From positions 1 through 45,462 of the forward strand of contig CALKTH010000079.1 in NCBI GenBank assembly GCA_937997485.1: a stretch of DNA of 45,462 nt, written 5' to 3'. A program made the position numbers and the translations under genes. This DNA comes from an uncultured Acidimicrobiales bacterium (GTDB lineage Bacteria; Actinomycetota; Acidimicrobiia; Acidimicrobiales; SZUA-35). Shown one piece after another: positions 27,435 to 36,117 of the stretch (the stretch's first letter is position 1; every line of letters starts with the position of its first letter). The notes below the pieces were generated by a model, which had not been told where the DNA came from, searched no databases, and saw only the letters and a program-made list of their open reading frames with translations.

Positions 27435-29546
27435 ATGAGATTTGGCTCGCTTCTGGTCGCTGTGACGACGTTGGCGGCCCTCGTCACTCCCACGCTTGCT
27501 GCGCCGGCGGCAGCGCAAGCAGACGGCGGCCTTGGAGAAACACCGGACACAATCTGGGATGTCGGAAACCCGGATCCGAATTCGCGTCACACCCGCCAAG
27601 TTCGAGCGATCGTTCGCGACATCGAAGAGTTCAACGGCTACGTCTATGTGGCTGGCAAGTTCCGGGACGTCATCGCCCCTGATGGTGGGACCCAATCCCA
27701 GCCTTACCTGGCCCGGTTCGATGTCGACACCGGCGCCTGGGACCCAAGCTTCCGGCCCACCGTGGGAGGCATTGTCTATGCCATCAACATCACCGATGAC
27801 GGTCGACTCTACGTTGGCGGTGAGATGCCGGGCGGCGCAATGTTGTTCGATGCCCGGACGGGACAGCAGGACGAGCAGTTCGATCCCGGTTTGATCAACA
27901 GCTGGGGTCCTCCTGCGGTGTTCGACATCGAAGCAGTTGGAGACGATGTGTATCTCGGTGGCGATTTCACCGAGGCACAGGGCGAGTCACTTTCGAACCT
28001 CGCTCGCGTGGATGGCGAAACAGGCAGCCTCGATCGTGAGTGGCTGCCGACGGCAGATCTCGACACTGGAACGCCGTTGTTCGCCGAGTCGTTGGTCTTT
28101 GCCCTGGCGATCGACGAGCCTCGAGATCGTGTCTATGTGGCGGGCAAGTTCGGCGGTATCAACGGCGACGACCGGGCGTCCTATTTCGCTGTGCTGGATC
28201 CCGAGGGCGGGGGCTTGCTTCCCAACCTGCGGCAGGGTCTCCCCAAGGGCATTCCCAGCCATCGAGACGGCTACTCGATGTGGATGGAGGACGTGCAGTT
28301 CTCCGCGGACCGGGTCTATGTCGGAGGCAACGGACACCAGACGATGACCATGCGGGCCAGTGATCTCGGTCTCCTGAACACCTTCTACACCAACACTGGC
28401 GTCGGCCAGACGACGGCCGGGGGCGACACGCAGGTCATCCATGTCGGCGAATCGACGGTGTGGTCCGGTTGCCACTGCTGGGGTTCTGTGGGTTCCTTTC
28501 AAATCGGTAGCTACATCCGCGGTGAGGACGGCGTCATGGTCGTCGCCGAGTACGACGAATGGGCTCGCGACTTCGCAACCACGAACCCATTCGGACAGCA
28601 GCCCGTTAATGCCGGTTACGGCGTGGATGCCCAGACGAACCGCCTCGTTCCCCTGACCTTCGACGTCGCCGGTCAGGCTGGGGCGAGCGCCATTCTCGAA
28701 GACTCGAACGGGCGGCTCTGGATGGGCGGCCAGTTCACGAAGGTTCGGTCGACGAGCCGGCCCGTCAGCGGTCTCATTCGTCTCTCCGCTGCAGCTGAGC
28801 CGCCAGAACCAGATCCCGTCATCGTTCCTCCGGCGCGAACTGCACGGCCGGCCGACGATCAGATCTTGCGCCTGTACCGAGCAGTGTTCGGCCGAGCGCC
28901 AGACGCCCAGGGATTCGCGTTTTGGACGGAGCGTTACGCCGAAGGTGAAGCGCTCGGCTCGATTGCTGGAACGTTCATTCTCTCGCCCGAGTGGAATGAG
29001 CGCTATCCGGCAGCACTCTCGAACACCGAGTACATCGATGCCATCTACCAGAACGTGCTCGGTCGGGCCGGTGACGAGGATGGTGTCCGCTTCTGGTTGG
29101 ATGCGCTCGACAGTGGCCGTCTCTCTCGGGTTCAGGTCCTCCTCTCGGTGAGCGAGTCGCCGGAGAACATCGAAGGAACCGGCACGTCTCAGCCCCTGCG
29201 AATCCAGGAAGCGCAGATTCTGCGCTTGTACCGAGCCGCCTTCGGTCGCAATCCCAAGCCGGCCGCGTTCTCGTTCTGGGTGCGTTCCCTCGAGAGTGGC
29301 CGAACGCTGGACTCGATCGCCGCTCAGTTCGTGGACTCAACCGAGTGGCAGCGCCGCTTCGGAGCGGAGCCGGACAATCGCGAGCTCGTGCGGTCGTTGT
29401 ACCAGAACGTCTTCGATCGTGCCCCCGACGCCCAGGGCTTTGCCTACTGGCTCGAACAGCTCGATGCTCGGTCCGAAGCCTCGGTGCTGATCGCGTTCTC
29501 TGAGTCGATCGAGAACGTTCGCCGGACGGGCACGCCTCCCGCGTGA
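27435..29546 (+). CDS. Secreted beta-propeller protein with two C-terminal DUF4214 domains
   Basis: 703 residues from ATG 27435, chosen because MRFGSLLVAVTTLAALVTPT followed by LAAPAAAQA is a classic signal peptide; the much longer in-frame reading upstream overlaps another gene. Residues about 30-455 carry repeated YVAGKF, YVGGEM, YLGGDF, YVGGNG and MGGQF strands, typical of delta-60-type beta-propellers. Residues about 475-700 hold two DUF4214 units, each with ILRLYRAxFGRxP and LYQNVxxRxxDxxGxxFW-like motifs. DUF4214 occurs in bacterial surface and S-layer-associated proteins. The likely role is at the cell surface, in adhesion or matrix organisation. A cysteine pair lies in the propeller (SGCHCWG). 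Confidence 0.82.
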   Translation: MRFGSLLVAVTTLAALVTPTLAAPAAAQADGGLGETPDTIWDVGNPDPNSRHTRQVRAIVRDIEEFNGYVYVAGKFRDVIAPDGGTQSQPYLARFDVDTGAWDPSFRPTVGGIVYAINITDDGRLYVGGEMPGGAMLFDARTGQQDEQFDPGLINSWGPPAVFDIEAVGDDVYLGGDFTEAQGESLSNLARVDGETGSLDREWLPTADLDTGTPLFAESLVFALAIDEPRDRVYVAGKFGGINGDDRASYFAVLDPEGGGLLPNLRQGLPKGIPSHRDGYSMWMEDVQFSADRVYVGGNGHQTMTMRASDLGLLNTFYTNTGVGQTTAGGDTQVIHVGESTVWSGCHCWGSVGSFQIGSYIRGEDGVMVVAEYDEWARDFATTNPFGQQPVNAGYGVDAQTNRLVPLTFDVAGQAGASAILEDSNGRLWMGGQFTKVRSTSRPVSGLIRLSAAAEPPEPDPVIVPPARTARPADDQILRLYRAVFGRAPDAQGFAFWTERYAEGEALGSIAGTFILSPEWNERYPAALSNTEYIDAIYQNVLGRAGDEDGVRFWLDALDSGRLSRVQVLLSVSESPENIEGTGTSQPLRIQEAQILRLYRAAFGRNPKPAAFSFWVRSLESGRTLDSIAAQFVDSTEWQRRFGAEPDNRELVRSLYQNVFDRAPDAQGFAYWLEQLDARSEASVLIAFSESIENVRRTGTPPA

Positions 29547-29608
29547 GCACGGGCGATCGGCGTGATCGAGAGAACGACTCGGGCGGTGGCCGCGTTAGCA
29601 TCCCGGTC

Positions 29609-29770
29609 ATGGAACGACCGCCGACGGACCCCGCCAAGATCCTCGAATTCTGGATGGAGTGGGAGCGTGGGGACACGACGCCCGGCACTGTGCTGAAGAA
29701 CTTGAAGAATGGTGGCTTGCGCGAACTCATCGAGGCTGCGGTCGCGGCCAACGTCGGGACCGAGTCCTGA
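29609..29770 (+). CDS. Small conserved-looking protein of unknown function
   Basis: 53 residues from ATG 29609 (a GTG at 29543 that overlaps the previous stop would add 22 Gly/Arg/Ser-rich residues). The sequence has an amphipathic helix pair (PAKILEFWMEWERGD and LRELIEAAVAANVG) and a TPGTVLKNLKNGG turn. No family is recognised. It is next to the Nudix gene, and the two may overlap by 4 bases (CTGA), which suggests cotranslation. It could be a small regulatory or partner protein. Confidence 0.6.
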   Translation: MERPPTDPAKILEFWMEWERGDTTPGTVLKNLKNGGLRELIEAAVAANVGTES

Positions 29771-30459
29771 GCTTCGCGCCGCCTCCGGGACGAGGCGGAC
29801 CGCAGTACATACCGCGCCCGCCAGACGCCCGTCTGGGCCAGCCCGCCCCCTGGGCGCACCTCAGCGCGAGCGAGCGTCGGCCCACGGCGAACGACATTCT
29901 CGAGATCGTGCGGCACGTCCCAGACGATGCGCCGCACGCAGTCACCGTCGATGGACGTCCGCCCTCGGCTGTCCTGGCTCCGATCTATGACGGGGCAGCG
30001 GGCCCGACAGTCATCCTGACCCGACGGGCCTGGACGCTCCGCAGCCACACCGGCGAGGTCAGCTTTCCCGGCGGGCGCAAGGACCCCGAGGACATTGACC
30101 TTCGAGCCACGGCGCTTCGAGAGAGCCACGAAGAGATCGGCCTCGACGCCGCGTCGGTGCAGATCGTCGGCGAACTCCCCAGGCTCACCACCGTTTCGTC
30201 TCCATCGCTGATCGTGCCCTACGTGGGCTTCCTCAACGAACGACCAGCCTTGGTCCCCTCACCAGATGAGGTCGACGCCATTCTCGATGTGCCGCTCGCC
30301 GATCTGCTCGATCCGTCGATCTACCGAGAGGAGATCTGGTCTCGGGACGGGGTCGAGATGGAGATCACGTTCTTCGAATTGGAAGGCGACACGTTGTGGG
30401 GAGCGACGGCGCGCATGTTGCGCAGCCTCTTCGAGGTCTTCGCCAGCCGCTCGCTCTGA
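29767..30459 (+). CDS. Nudix hydrolase, CoA pyrophosphatase (NudL-like)
   Basis: 230 residues if CTG 29767 is the start. The first conventional in-frame codon after the small gene is GTG 29908, but codon use upstream of it is still coding-like, and CTG overlaps the previous stop as CTGA; the start is therefore uncertain. The domain shows the UPF0035 CoA-type motif LTRRAWTLRSHTGEVSFPGG and the Nudix box end RESHEEIGL, with acidic metal ligands. Relatives hydrolyse CoA, oxidised CoA or acyl-CoA to phosphopantetheine products and 3',5'-ADP. Length fits the family. A short hairpin (30459-30476) follows the stop. Confidence 0.85.
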   Translation: MSFAPPPGRGGPQYIPRPPDARLGQPAPWAHLSASERRPTANDILEIVRHVPDDAPHAVTVDGRPPSAVLAPIYDGAAGPTVILTRRAWTLRSHTGEVSFPGGRKDPEDIDLRATALRESHEEIGLDAASVQIVGELPRLTTVSSPSLIVPYVGFLNERPALVPSPDEVDAILDVPLADLLDPSIYREEIWSRDGVEMEITFFELEGDTLWGATARMLRSLFEVFASRSL

Positions 30460-30476
30460 CCTCGTCCAGACGAGGT
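30459..30476. terminator. Small hairpin between converging genes
   Basis: ACCTCGT (30459-30465), loop CCAG, ACGAGGT (30470-30476): a perfect 7-base stem starting at the last base of the Nudix stop codon. There is no T tract. It lies between the Nudix gene and the converging hypothetical gene that ends at 30502, so it may serve as a weak bidirectional terminator. Confidence 0.45.
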
Positions 30477-30501
30477 GCCGAGTGTGGTGCGGGAGCGCGG
30501 A

Positions 30502-30858
30502 TCAGACCGCTTCGAGGCGGAGAACGCCGTCGGCACGGTGAGTGATGTGGGACGCCCAGTCCATCTCGAGCCACTGATCAGGCCAGTTCGAAACCACTGC
30601 GAGGAGAGCCGAGGTCGGCATGCTCACGTCGCGAACCAGCGAGGGATCGATCTGCTGTGCCTCCTGAGCCATGATGATCCACTCACCGTCGACCAGCATC
30701 GTGAACGGACAGCCGCCGCGCGTGATGAGGATCAAGGCCAGGTGCGTTCTGCCTTGAACCGCCGCCCGCGCCGAAGCCGGAAGACGTTCCAGAAGTGCTT
30801 CCCTCCGCCCACCTGCAGGAAGCAACTCGGTTTTCTTGACTGACGTGCCGCTCGTCAT
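30502..30858 (-). CDS. Hypothetical protein
   Basis: 118 residues from ATG 30858 (GTG 30867 would add three). No family is recognised. The visible order is a basic/helical N-terminus (RREALLERLPASARAAVQG), beta strands HLALILITRGGCPFTMLVDG and EWIIMAQEAQQI, then SNWPDQWLEMDWASHITHRA and a final strand DGVLRLEAV. It resembles a small single-domain alpha/beta protein. It converges on the Nudix gene and is divergent from the YcaQ-type glycosylase gene. Confidence 0.6.
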   Translation of the reverse strand: MTSGTSVKKTELLPAGGRREALLERLPASARAAVQGRTHLALILITRGGCPFTMLVDGEWIIMAQEAQQIDPSLVRDVSMPTSALLAVVSNWPDQWLEMDWASHITHRADGVLRLEAV

Positions 30859-31013
30859 GCGTCCCACTATGACGGACCTTTTGCCGTGTGAGAAGGCGGC
30901 ATCGGGCCATTCGATCGATTGTTTCGATTGTGCAACGAAATACTCAGGGCTCTCTCAGCGGAACGAGTGTTTCGGGTCCGGACGGGTCCGAGATCGGCTT
31001 GACTGGTTGCGTC

Positions 31014-32192
31014 ATGGATGTTCTCTCTCTCGCTCAGGCACGTCGAATTGCGCTTGCTTCCCAGGGTTTCAACGATCGAAAACCCGCTGGAAGAGTCGAC
31101 GCGCGGCACTTTCGCCGGGCGCTCGCTCGTATGACGATTCTGCAGCTGGATTCGGTGAACGTCCTTTGCCGGAGTCACTTTCTCCCGATGCTCGCTCGCC
31201 TCGGTCCCTACGACCGGGACAAGCTCGATCAATGGATTTGGCGGTCTGGTGAGAACGTCGAATTCTTGAGTCATGAAGCTTCGGTGACATCGATGGATCT
31301 GGTCCCGTTGCTTGTTCATCGCCGCAGGAGCTGGAAGGGGTACGTGCAGTTCGAGTCGGAGCATCCTGAGTATGTGCAGGCGGTGCTCGACGAGGTCACC
31401 GAGCGAGGTCCACTGTCGGTCAGTGATCTGACCGACGGTGGGAACCGTTCCGGTCCGTGGTGGGGCCATTCGAAAGGTAAGACCGGTCTCGAGATCCTCT
31501 ACACCACCGGCCGACTGTCCATTCACGAGCGGACGAAGACGTTCCTCACCGTCTACGACACGCCGGAGCGCGTCCTCCGAGACGACGTCTTGGCTGCACC
31601 GCCGATGGCCGCCGACGAGGCGAACAAGCAGATGTTGCTTCTCGGAGCAAGGAGCCACGGCGTTGGAACCGCCACCGATATCGCCGACTACTTCCGGCTG
31701 AAGATGCCAGTTGCCAGGCCGCTCATTGCCGAGTTGGTGGCCGAGGGCGAACTGATCGAGGTTGAGGTCGAGGGTTGGAAGGATCCGGCGTATCTCCACC
31801 CGGAAGCGGTGCGACCTCGTTCGGTCAACGCCCACACGTTCCTCAGCCCGTTCGACCCCGTCGTGTGGTTCCGGCCTCGAGCAGAACGCCTCTTCGACTT
31901 TCACTATCGGATCGAGATCTACGTGCCCGAGGCCAAGCGGGTGCACGGCTATTACGTGTTGCCGTTCCTACTCGGCGATGAGTTGGTGGGGCGGGCCGAT
32001 CTGAAGGCCGACCGCAAGGCCAGCCGACTCCTCGTGCAGGCCAGCTTCGCTGAACCGGGAGCGGATGCCGAACGTGTCGCCTCGGCCATGGCCGAAAGCT
32101 TGCACGAAATGGCTGCCTTTCTTGGTCTGGATGCCGTTGATGTTCGACCCCGAGGTGATCTCTCCAGCGCCCTTCGATCCGCTGTCGGCTGA
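31014..32192 (+). CDS. YcaQ-type winged-helix DNA glycosylase
   Basis: 392 residues from ATG 31014, chosen because MDVLSLAQARRIALASQGF is the usual family start. The YcaQ/AlkZ family (HTH_42) excises bulky N-alkylated bases and unhooks interstrand crosslinks. The catalytic motif is QLD (Gln44-Leu-Asp46) within ILQLDSVNV; this QxD form is typical of the YcaQ branch, while antibiotic self-resistance AlkZ enzymes have QxQ. Other marks are FLSHEASVTSMDLVPLLVHR and the C-terminal LSPFDPVVWFRPRAERLFDF and GYYVLPFLLGDELVGRADLK segments. It overlaps the following membrane-protein gene by one base (TGATG). No biosynthetic gene cluster is nearby, so a general repair role is more likely than self-resistance. 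Confidence 0.9.
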   Translation: MDVLSLAQARRIALASQGFNDRKPAGRVDARHFRRALARMTILQLDSVNVLCRSHFLPMLARLGPYDRDKLDQWIWRSGENVEFLSHEASVTSMDLVPLLVHRRRSWKGYVQFESEHPEYVQAVLDEVTERGPLSVSDLTDGGNRSGPWWGHSKGKTGLEILYTTGRLSIHERTKTFLTVYDTPERVLRDDVLAAPPMAADEANKQMLLLGARSHGVGTATDIADYFRLKMPVARPLIAELVAEGELIEVEVEGWKDPAYLHPEAVRPRSVNAHTFLSPFDPVVWFRPRAERLFDFHYRIEIYVPEAKRVHGYYVLPFLLGDELVGRADLKADRKASRLLVQASFAEPGADAERVASAMAESLHEMAAFLGLDAVDVRPRGDLSSALRSAVG

Positions 32193-32599
32193 TGTCGCGA
32201 TGGGTCAGGCCATTGTCGGGCCTCGCGGCTGTGGTGCTCGGGCTCGCCGGATTCCCAGGATGGGTGGTGTCCGGAGACCGAACCCGCAACAGCTTCGAGA
32301 TGCTCCGGTCGGCGCAGCGATTGGGCCTCGACCAGCTCACGCCCGTTCGTGTCGTGTGGTTCGTCATGCCCGTGCTGGCGCTGGCCTCGCTCGCGCTCAT
32401 CATCTTCGGCCGGCCGCGTCCGGCGGCTCTTCTGCTCATCCTCGTGGCCCTGGTTGTGGGCGGGGTGGGCGCCGTCGTTCTGGCGTCTGACGTTGAGATC
32501 GGCGCCGGCCCGATGATCGCCTGCGGAGCCGCTGTCTTGGCGCTGCCGCTGGGCGGCGCGCTGTTGAGAGCTCAAGACGAGGTCGAAACCGTCCGTTGA
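32192..32599 (+). CDS. Small membrane protein
   Basis: 135 residues, overlapping the glycosylase stop (TGATG). Four hydrophobic segments: LSGLAAVVLGLAGFPGWVV, VVWFVMPVLALASLALIIFG, AALLLILVALVVGGVGAVVL and GPMIACGAAVLALPLGGALL. The spacing fits a four-helix membrane protein of the TrpR-type 'Trp-rich' actinobacterial class, but I do not recognise a specific family. It is followed 7 bases later by a large anchored acidic protein, possibly in the same transcript. Confidence 0.65.
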   Translation: MSRWVRPLSGLAAVVLGLAGFPGWVVSGDRTRNSFEMLRSAQRLGLDQLTPVRVVWFVMPVLALASLALIIFGRPRPAALLLILVALVVGGVGAVVLASDVEIGAGPMIACGAAVLALPLGGALLRAQDEVETVR

Positions 32600-32606
32600 C
32601 AACGGC

Positions 32607-34505
32607 ATGTTGCCGCATGACCCAATCGAGCCGACAGCTTCGCCGATCTCACCTCCGGCGGCTCCGCCGACGCTCGGTGGTGCTCCCGGCAACTCGCTGA
32701 GCGGGCCTCCTCAGTACGTCCCGGCCGAGGGTGTGAGCTTCGACAGTTCCACGAGCGTTCAAACCACCTCGGTCCAGAAGAAGCCGTCGCTGTTCCTTCG
32801 GGGCGCCATGGTCGTGGCTGCCCTCGGTGTGGCTGGAGCTGGTGTCTTTGCTGTTGGCAAAGCACTCCAGGACCCCGCTGGGCCCGGCACGCCCGACGAA
32901 GCGGTCACGGCGATGATGACGGCGCTCGATGACGGCGATCTGATCGGTATCGGTGAAGTCATGTCGCCAGCAGAACGCGAGGCCTTCATCGAGCCAATGT
33001 TTGCGCTCACCGGCGAGTTGCAGCGCCTCGAGGTTCTGGATCCCGAGATGGACATGGCCGCGGTTCAGGGTCTTGACATCGATGTCGTGGGACTGGAAAC
33101 CACGACGGAAGAACTCGCACCCGGCATTGCACTCGTCTCGGTGGTCGGCGGCACGATCACCACCTCCTCGGACATCGCATCCCTGCCGCTGGGCAACGTG
33201 ATCACCGACCGCGTCGGCGATGAGCTCAACGAAGTCGAGAACGAATCCGACACCGTCGACTTCTCCGAAGACCCCATGGAGCTCGTCACGATTGAACGAG
33301 ACGGCTCGTGGTACGTGTCGCTGACCTACACGATCGCCGAGGCGGCGCGGGCCGAGACCGACGCTCCGCTTCCCGCCTTCGGCTCGGGCCCGGCTCCCGT
33401 GGGTGCACCAACGCCGGGCGGCAGTGTGGAAGCCATGGTTCGCGAGGCCATTGCACTAGACCTCGAGGGAGTCATGACCCAACTCGATCCCGAAGAGTTC
33501 GCCGCGCTGTACGACTACTCACCGCTCTTCCTCCCCGACGCGCAGTCCGCCATCGACGAGTTCACTGCTGAGTTCGAAGCCAACGACATCACCTGGCAGC
33601 TCGATGCCCTGACGACGTCGTCTCAAGAACGAAACGGCCGCACGATCGTGACGGTCGACGGGATCGCCGCGTCGGGTTCGTTCGATGGCCAGACCTTCGC
33701 TTTCGATGCGACGGGTGAATGCCCGTCGCTGACCGTTGGCGGCGAAACCGAAACGTTCTGCCCCGACGGTGACGAGCTGGCCGAGCTCGAAGAGTTCTTC
33801 CCCTCCTTCGACGTGTTCGCTGATCTCGAAGGTGGTGGCGTCACGGTCGTCGAGCGTGACGGCATGTGGTTCGTGTCCGGTGTGCCGACGGCCATCTACA
33901 CCTACGTCGATGTGTTCGCTGCGCTTGAACCGGAAGAGTTCGATGCTCTGATCGGTGACTTCGAGAACCTGCTCGACGGCGCCATGGACGTCAACCCGTT
34001 CGATCTCGGGCTTGGCGGCGCCATCGAGCCGACCCCGTTTGTCGAGGTCGACCCCTTCCTGGAGGAGGATCCCTTCTTTGAAGAGGACTCCTTCATGGAG
34101 CAGTCCGAGGTTCCCGTCAGCGCCGAGGACCTGGCGCTCTTCCCGGCCGAGGCTGCCCTCGTCGTCGGTTCCGGAGCCGACTGGAAGGACCCGACCTGGG
34201 GCGAGATCCCTGTGGCCGCGGCGAGCACTGGCGACGACGGCGTGGGCAACTGGGTCGACATCCTTCGCTATGAGCGCGGGACTCGGGACGAGATCATCTC
34301 AGCGATGGAGGCGTCCGGCTTCTATGAGGTTGCCGAACTCGCTGCTGCCCCGGCCGGATCCGCGGTCTACAAGAGCGGCTTCGAGTACTACGTCGTGATC
34401 GACAACATCGTCGTGATCGGCTGGGACGATGAACCGACCCTGGCCCACCTCGACCTCGTCCTGCCCCATCTCGCTGAGATGCAGGCCGCCGGTCAACTTC
34501 CCTGA
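32607..34505 (+). CDS. Acidic single-pass membrane protein of unknown function
   Basis: 632 residues. Residues 1-60 are Pro/Ser-rich and probably cytoplasmic; a single membrane segment (AMVVAALGVAGAGVFAVGKA) follows at about 67-86; the rest is strongly acidic and likely external. Two similar blocks (around 100-250 and 275-445) each have a DEAVxAMMTALDDGD-like or VEAMVREAIALDLEG-like helix and end in a VTIERDGSWYVS or VTVVERDGMWFVS strand, so the ectodomain appears duplicated. At about 482-500 there is a tandem motif DPFLEED, DPFFEED, DSFMEQ. Two cysteines lie in CPSLTVGGETETFC. No known family is recognised. It is flanked by hypothetical genes on the same strand, close to the guaB3-guaA pair. 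Confidence 0.65.
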   Translation: MLPHDPIEPTASPISPPAAPPTLGGAPGNSLSGPPQYVPAEGVSFDSSTSVQTTSVQKKPSLFLRGAMVVAALGVAGAGVFAVGKALQDPAGPGTPDEAVTAMMTALDDGDLIGIGEVMSPAEREAFIEPMFALTGELQRLEVLDPEMDMAAVQGLDIDVVGLETTTEELAPGIALVSVVGGTITTSSDIASLPLGNVITDRVGDELNEVENESDTVDFSEDPMELVTIERDGSWYVSLTYTIAEAARAETDAPLPAFGSGPAPVGAPTPGGSVEAMVREAIALDLEGVMTQLDPEEFAALYDYSPLFLPDAQSAIDEFTAEFEANDITWQLDALTTSSQERNGRTIVTVDGIAASGSFDGQTFAFDATGECPSLTVGGETETFCPDGDELAELEEFFPSFDVFADLEGGGVTVVERDGMWFVSGVPTAIYTYVDVFAALEPEEFDALIGDFENLLDGAMDVNPFDLGLGGAIEPTPFVEVDPFLEEDPFFEEDSFMEQSEVPVSAEDLALFPAEAALVVGSGADWKDPTWGEIPVAAASTGDDGVGNWVDILRYERGTRDEIISAMEASGFYEVAELAAAPAGSAVYKSGFEYYVVIDNIVVIGWDDEPTLAHLDLVLPHLAEMQAAGQLP

Positions 34506-34537
34506 GCGGATGTCCCGGAGGGTCTACGCTCGCCGTT

Positions 34538-34930
34538 ATGGCTGAGCTGTCGTTCACAGGTGAGACCCACGACGAAATCGTGCAGAAGGTGCGCCGCTGG
34601 TTGGCGTCGGTCGACGGCGACATGGCCGGCTCGATGGGCGTGGCCGACGTCGTCAACCAGTCGGCGGAGCTCTCAAAGGACGCGCTTCGGGTTGTCGCCC
34701 AGTCCGCCCCCGGCAGCATCGGCGAATCAGAGCTCGTCAAGGCGTTGACCACCATGGGTTACAAGGCCACCGATCAGACTCGTGATGCCGCACTCGGGGC
34801 CCTCGACGCCGTCGAGACTGCGACGGGTGGATCTGTCGTCCGCAAGGTTGCTGCCGAGGGCTCGAAGGCGGTGTTTCAGATGAATACCGCGATTGCCAAG
34901 GGACTCTTGAAAGCCGTCGTGAAGGACTGA
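34538..34930 (+). CDS. Hypothetical helical protein
   Basis: 130 residues from ATG 34538, no signal or membrane segment. The reading is Ala-rich and helical throughout (HDEIVQKVRRWLASVDGDM, SELVKALTTMGYKATDQTRD, SKAVFQMNTAIAKGLLKAVV), with no cysteine. No family is recognised. It lies 32 bases after the anchored acidic protein and 65 bases before guaB3 on the same strand, so cotranscription with either is possible. Confidence 0.65.
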   Translation: MAELSFTGETHDEIVQKVRRWLASVDGDMAGSMGVADVVNQSAELSKDALRVVAQSAPGSIGESELVKALTTMGYKATDQTRDAALGALDAVETATGGSVVRKVAAEGSKAVFQMNTAIAKGLLKAVVKD

Positions 34931-34995
34931 TGGCGAAGGCCTGAACTGGCACTAGCCTCGGAATCTCCATTCTGTGGACAACCGGGGAGAGCACA

Positions 34996-36117
34996 GTGGC
35001 AGAGATCGAGATCGGGCTCGGCAAGACCGCCCGACCTGCGTACGGATTGGACCAGATCTCTCTGCTCCCGAGCCGCCGAACCCGGGAGGCCGACCTCGTC
35101 GATCTCTCCTGGCAGATCGACGCCTACTCCTTTGGCGTACCTATTCTCAGCTCGGCGATGGACAGCGTCACCAGCCCGGCAACCGCCGCCCAGCTCGACA
35201 CGCTCGGCGGACTCGGTGTGCTCGATCTCGAGGGTCTGTGGACCCGCCACGACGATCCCGCGCCGATGATGGCGGAGCTGGCAGACATGGAAGCCGACGC
35301 CGTCGTGGCGCGGCTTCGTGAGCTGTACGCCAGCCCAGTCGACCACGATCTTGTCACCCAGCGAATCAAGGAAATGCACGCCTCCGGCGCATACGCCGCT
35401 GGGGCGGTCTCACCTCGCCGAGCCGCGGCCATGGCCGAAACGCTGCAGCGGGCTGAGCTCGATTTGCTCCTCATCCAGGGCACCGTGATCTCCGCCGAGC
35501 ACGTGTCCACCGACGCTGCGCCGTTGAACCTCAAAGAGTTCGTGCGCCAGCTCGAAACACCGGTCATCGTTGGCGGCTGCGTGAGCTACCAGGCAGCGCT
35601 GCACCTGATGCGGACCGGAGCTGCTGGCGTTCTTGTTGGTGCCGACGGCGGCCGGACCAGCGCAGTGGGAGGCGTGACTGGGATCGGGTCCCGCATGGCC
35701 ACGGCCATCGCCGACGTTCGAGCCGCTCGCATGCGGCACCTCGACGAGACGGGCGTCTACGTCCACGTGATCGCCGACGGCGGCATCCGTAGCGGTGGAG
35801 ACATCGCCAAGGCCGTGGCCCTCGGTGCCGACGCAGTGATGCTCGGCTCCGCCTTGGCTCGAGCCACCGACGCCCCGGGCGCTGGCTGGCATTGGGGACG
35901 CTCGGTTGTACATCCCGATCTCCCGCAAGGCGCCGTTGTCGGTCTCGACCAAACAGGAACGCTCGAAGAGGTCTTGAACGGCCCCGCGATCGATGCCGAC
36001 GGCACCCGAAACATCGTGGGGGCGCTCCGTCAGTCGATGGCCACGCTGGGCTACGAACGGCTCAAGGAACTGCAAAAGGCTGAACTGATGATCTCGATGG
36101 GTGGGCTCGGTCGATGA
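34996..36117 (+). CDS. guaB3: GuaB3-type IMP dehydrogenase-family protein
   Basis: 373 residues from GTG 34996 with GGGGAGA upstream. The protein starts [20 protein letters not shown] and is collinear with actinobacterial GuaB3 (about 375 residues, no CBS pair). The phosphate-binding and barrel segments [32 protein letters not shown] and [13 protein letters not shown] are intact. The loop that carries the catalytic cysteine of IMPDH and GMP reductase reads [12 protein letters not shown] and has no Cys. Family members in other bacteria have been linked to GMP reductase activity; the missing Cys leaves the reaction open here. Its stop overlaps the guaA start by 4 bases (ATGA), which ties it to guanine nucleotide metabolism. 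Confidence 0.9.
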   Translation: MAEIEIGLGKTARPAYGLDQISLLPSRRTREADLVDLSWQIDAYSFGVPILSSAMDSVTSPATAAQLDTLGGLGVLDLEGLWTRHDDPAPMMAELADMEADAVVARLRELYASPVDHDLVTQRIKEMHASGAYAAGAVSPRRAAAMAETLQRAELDLLLIQGTVISAEHVSTDAAPLNLKEFVRQLETPVIVGGCVSYQAALHLMRTGAAGVLVGADGGRTSAVGGVTGIGSRMATAIADVRAARMRHLDETGVYVHVIADGGIRSGGDIAKAVALGADAVMLGSALARATDAPGAGWHWGRSVVHPDLPQGAVVGLDQTGTLEEVLNGPAIDADGTRNIVGALRQSMATLGYERLKELQKAELMISMGGLGR

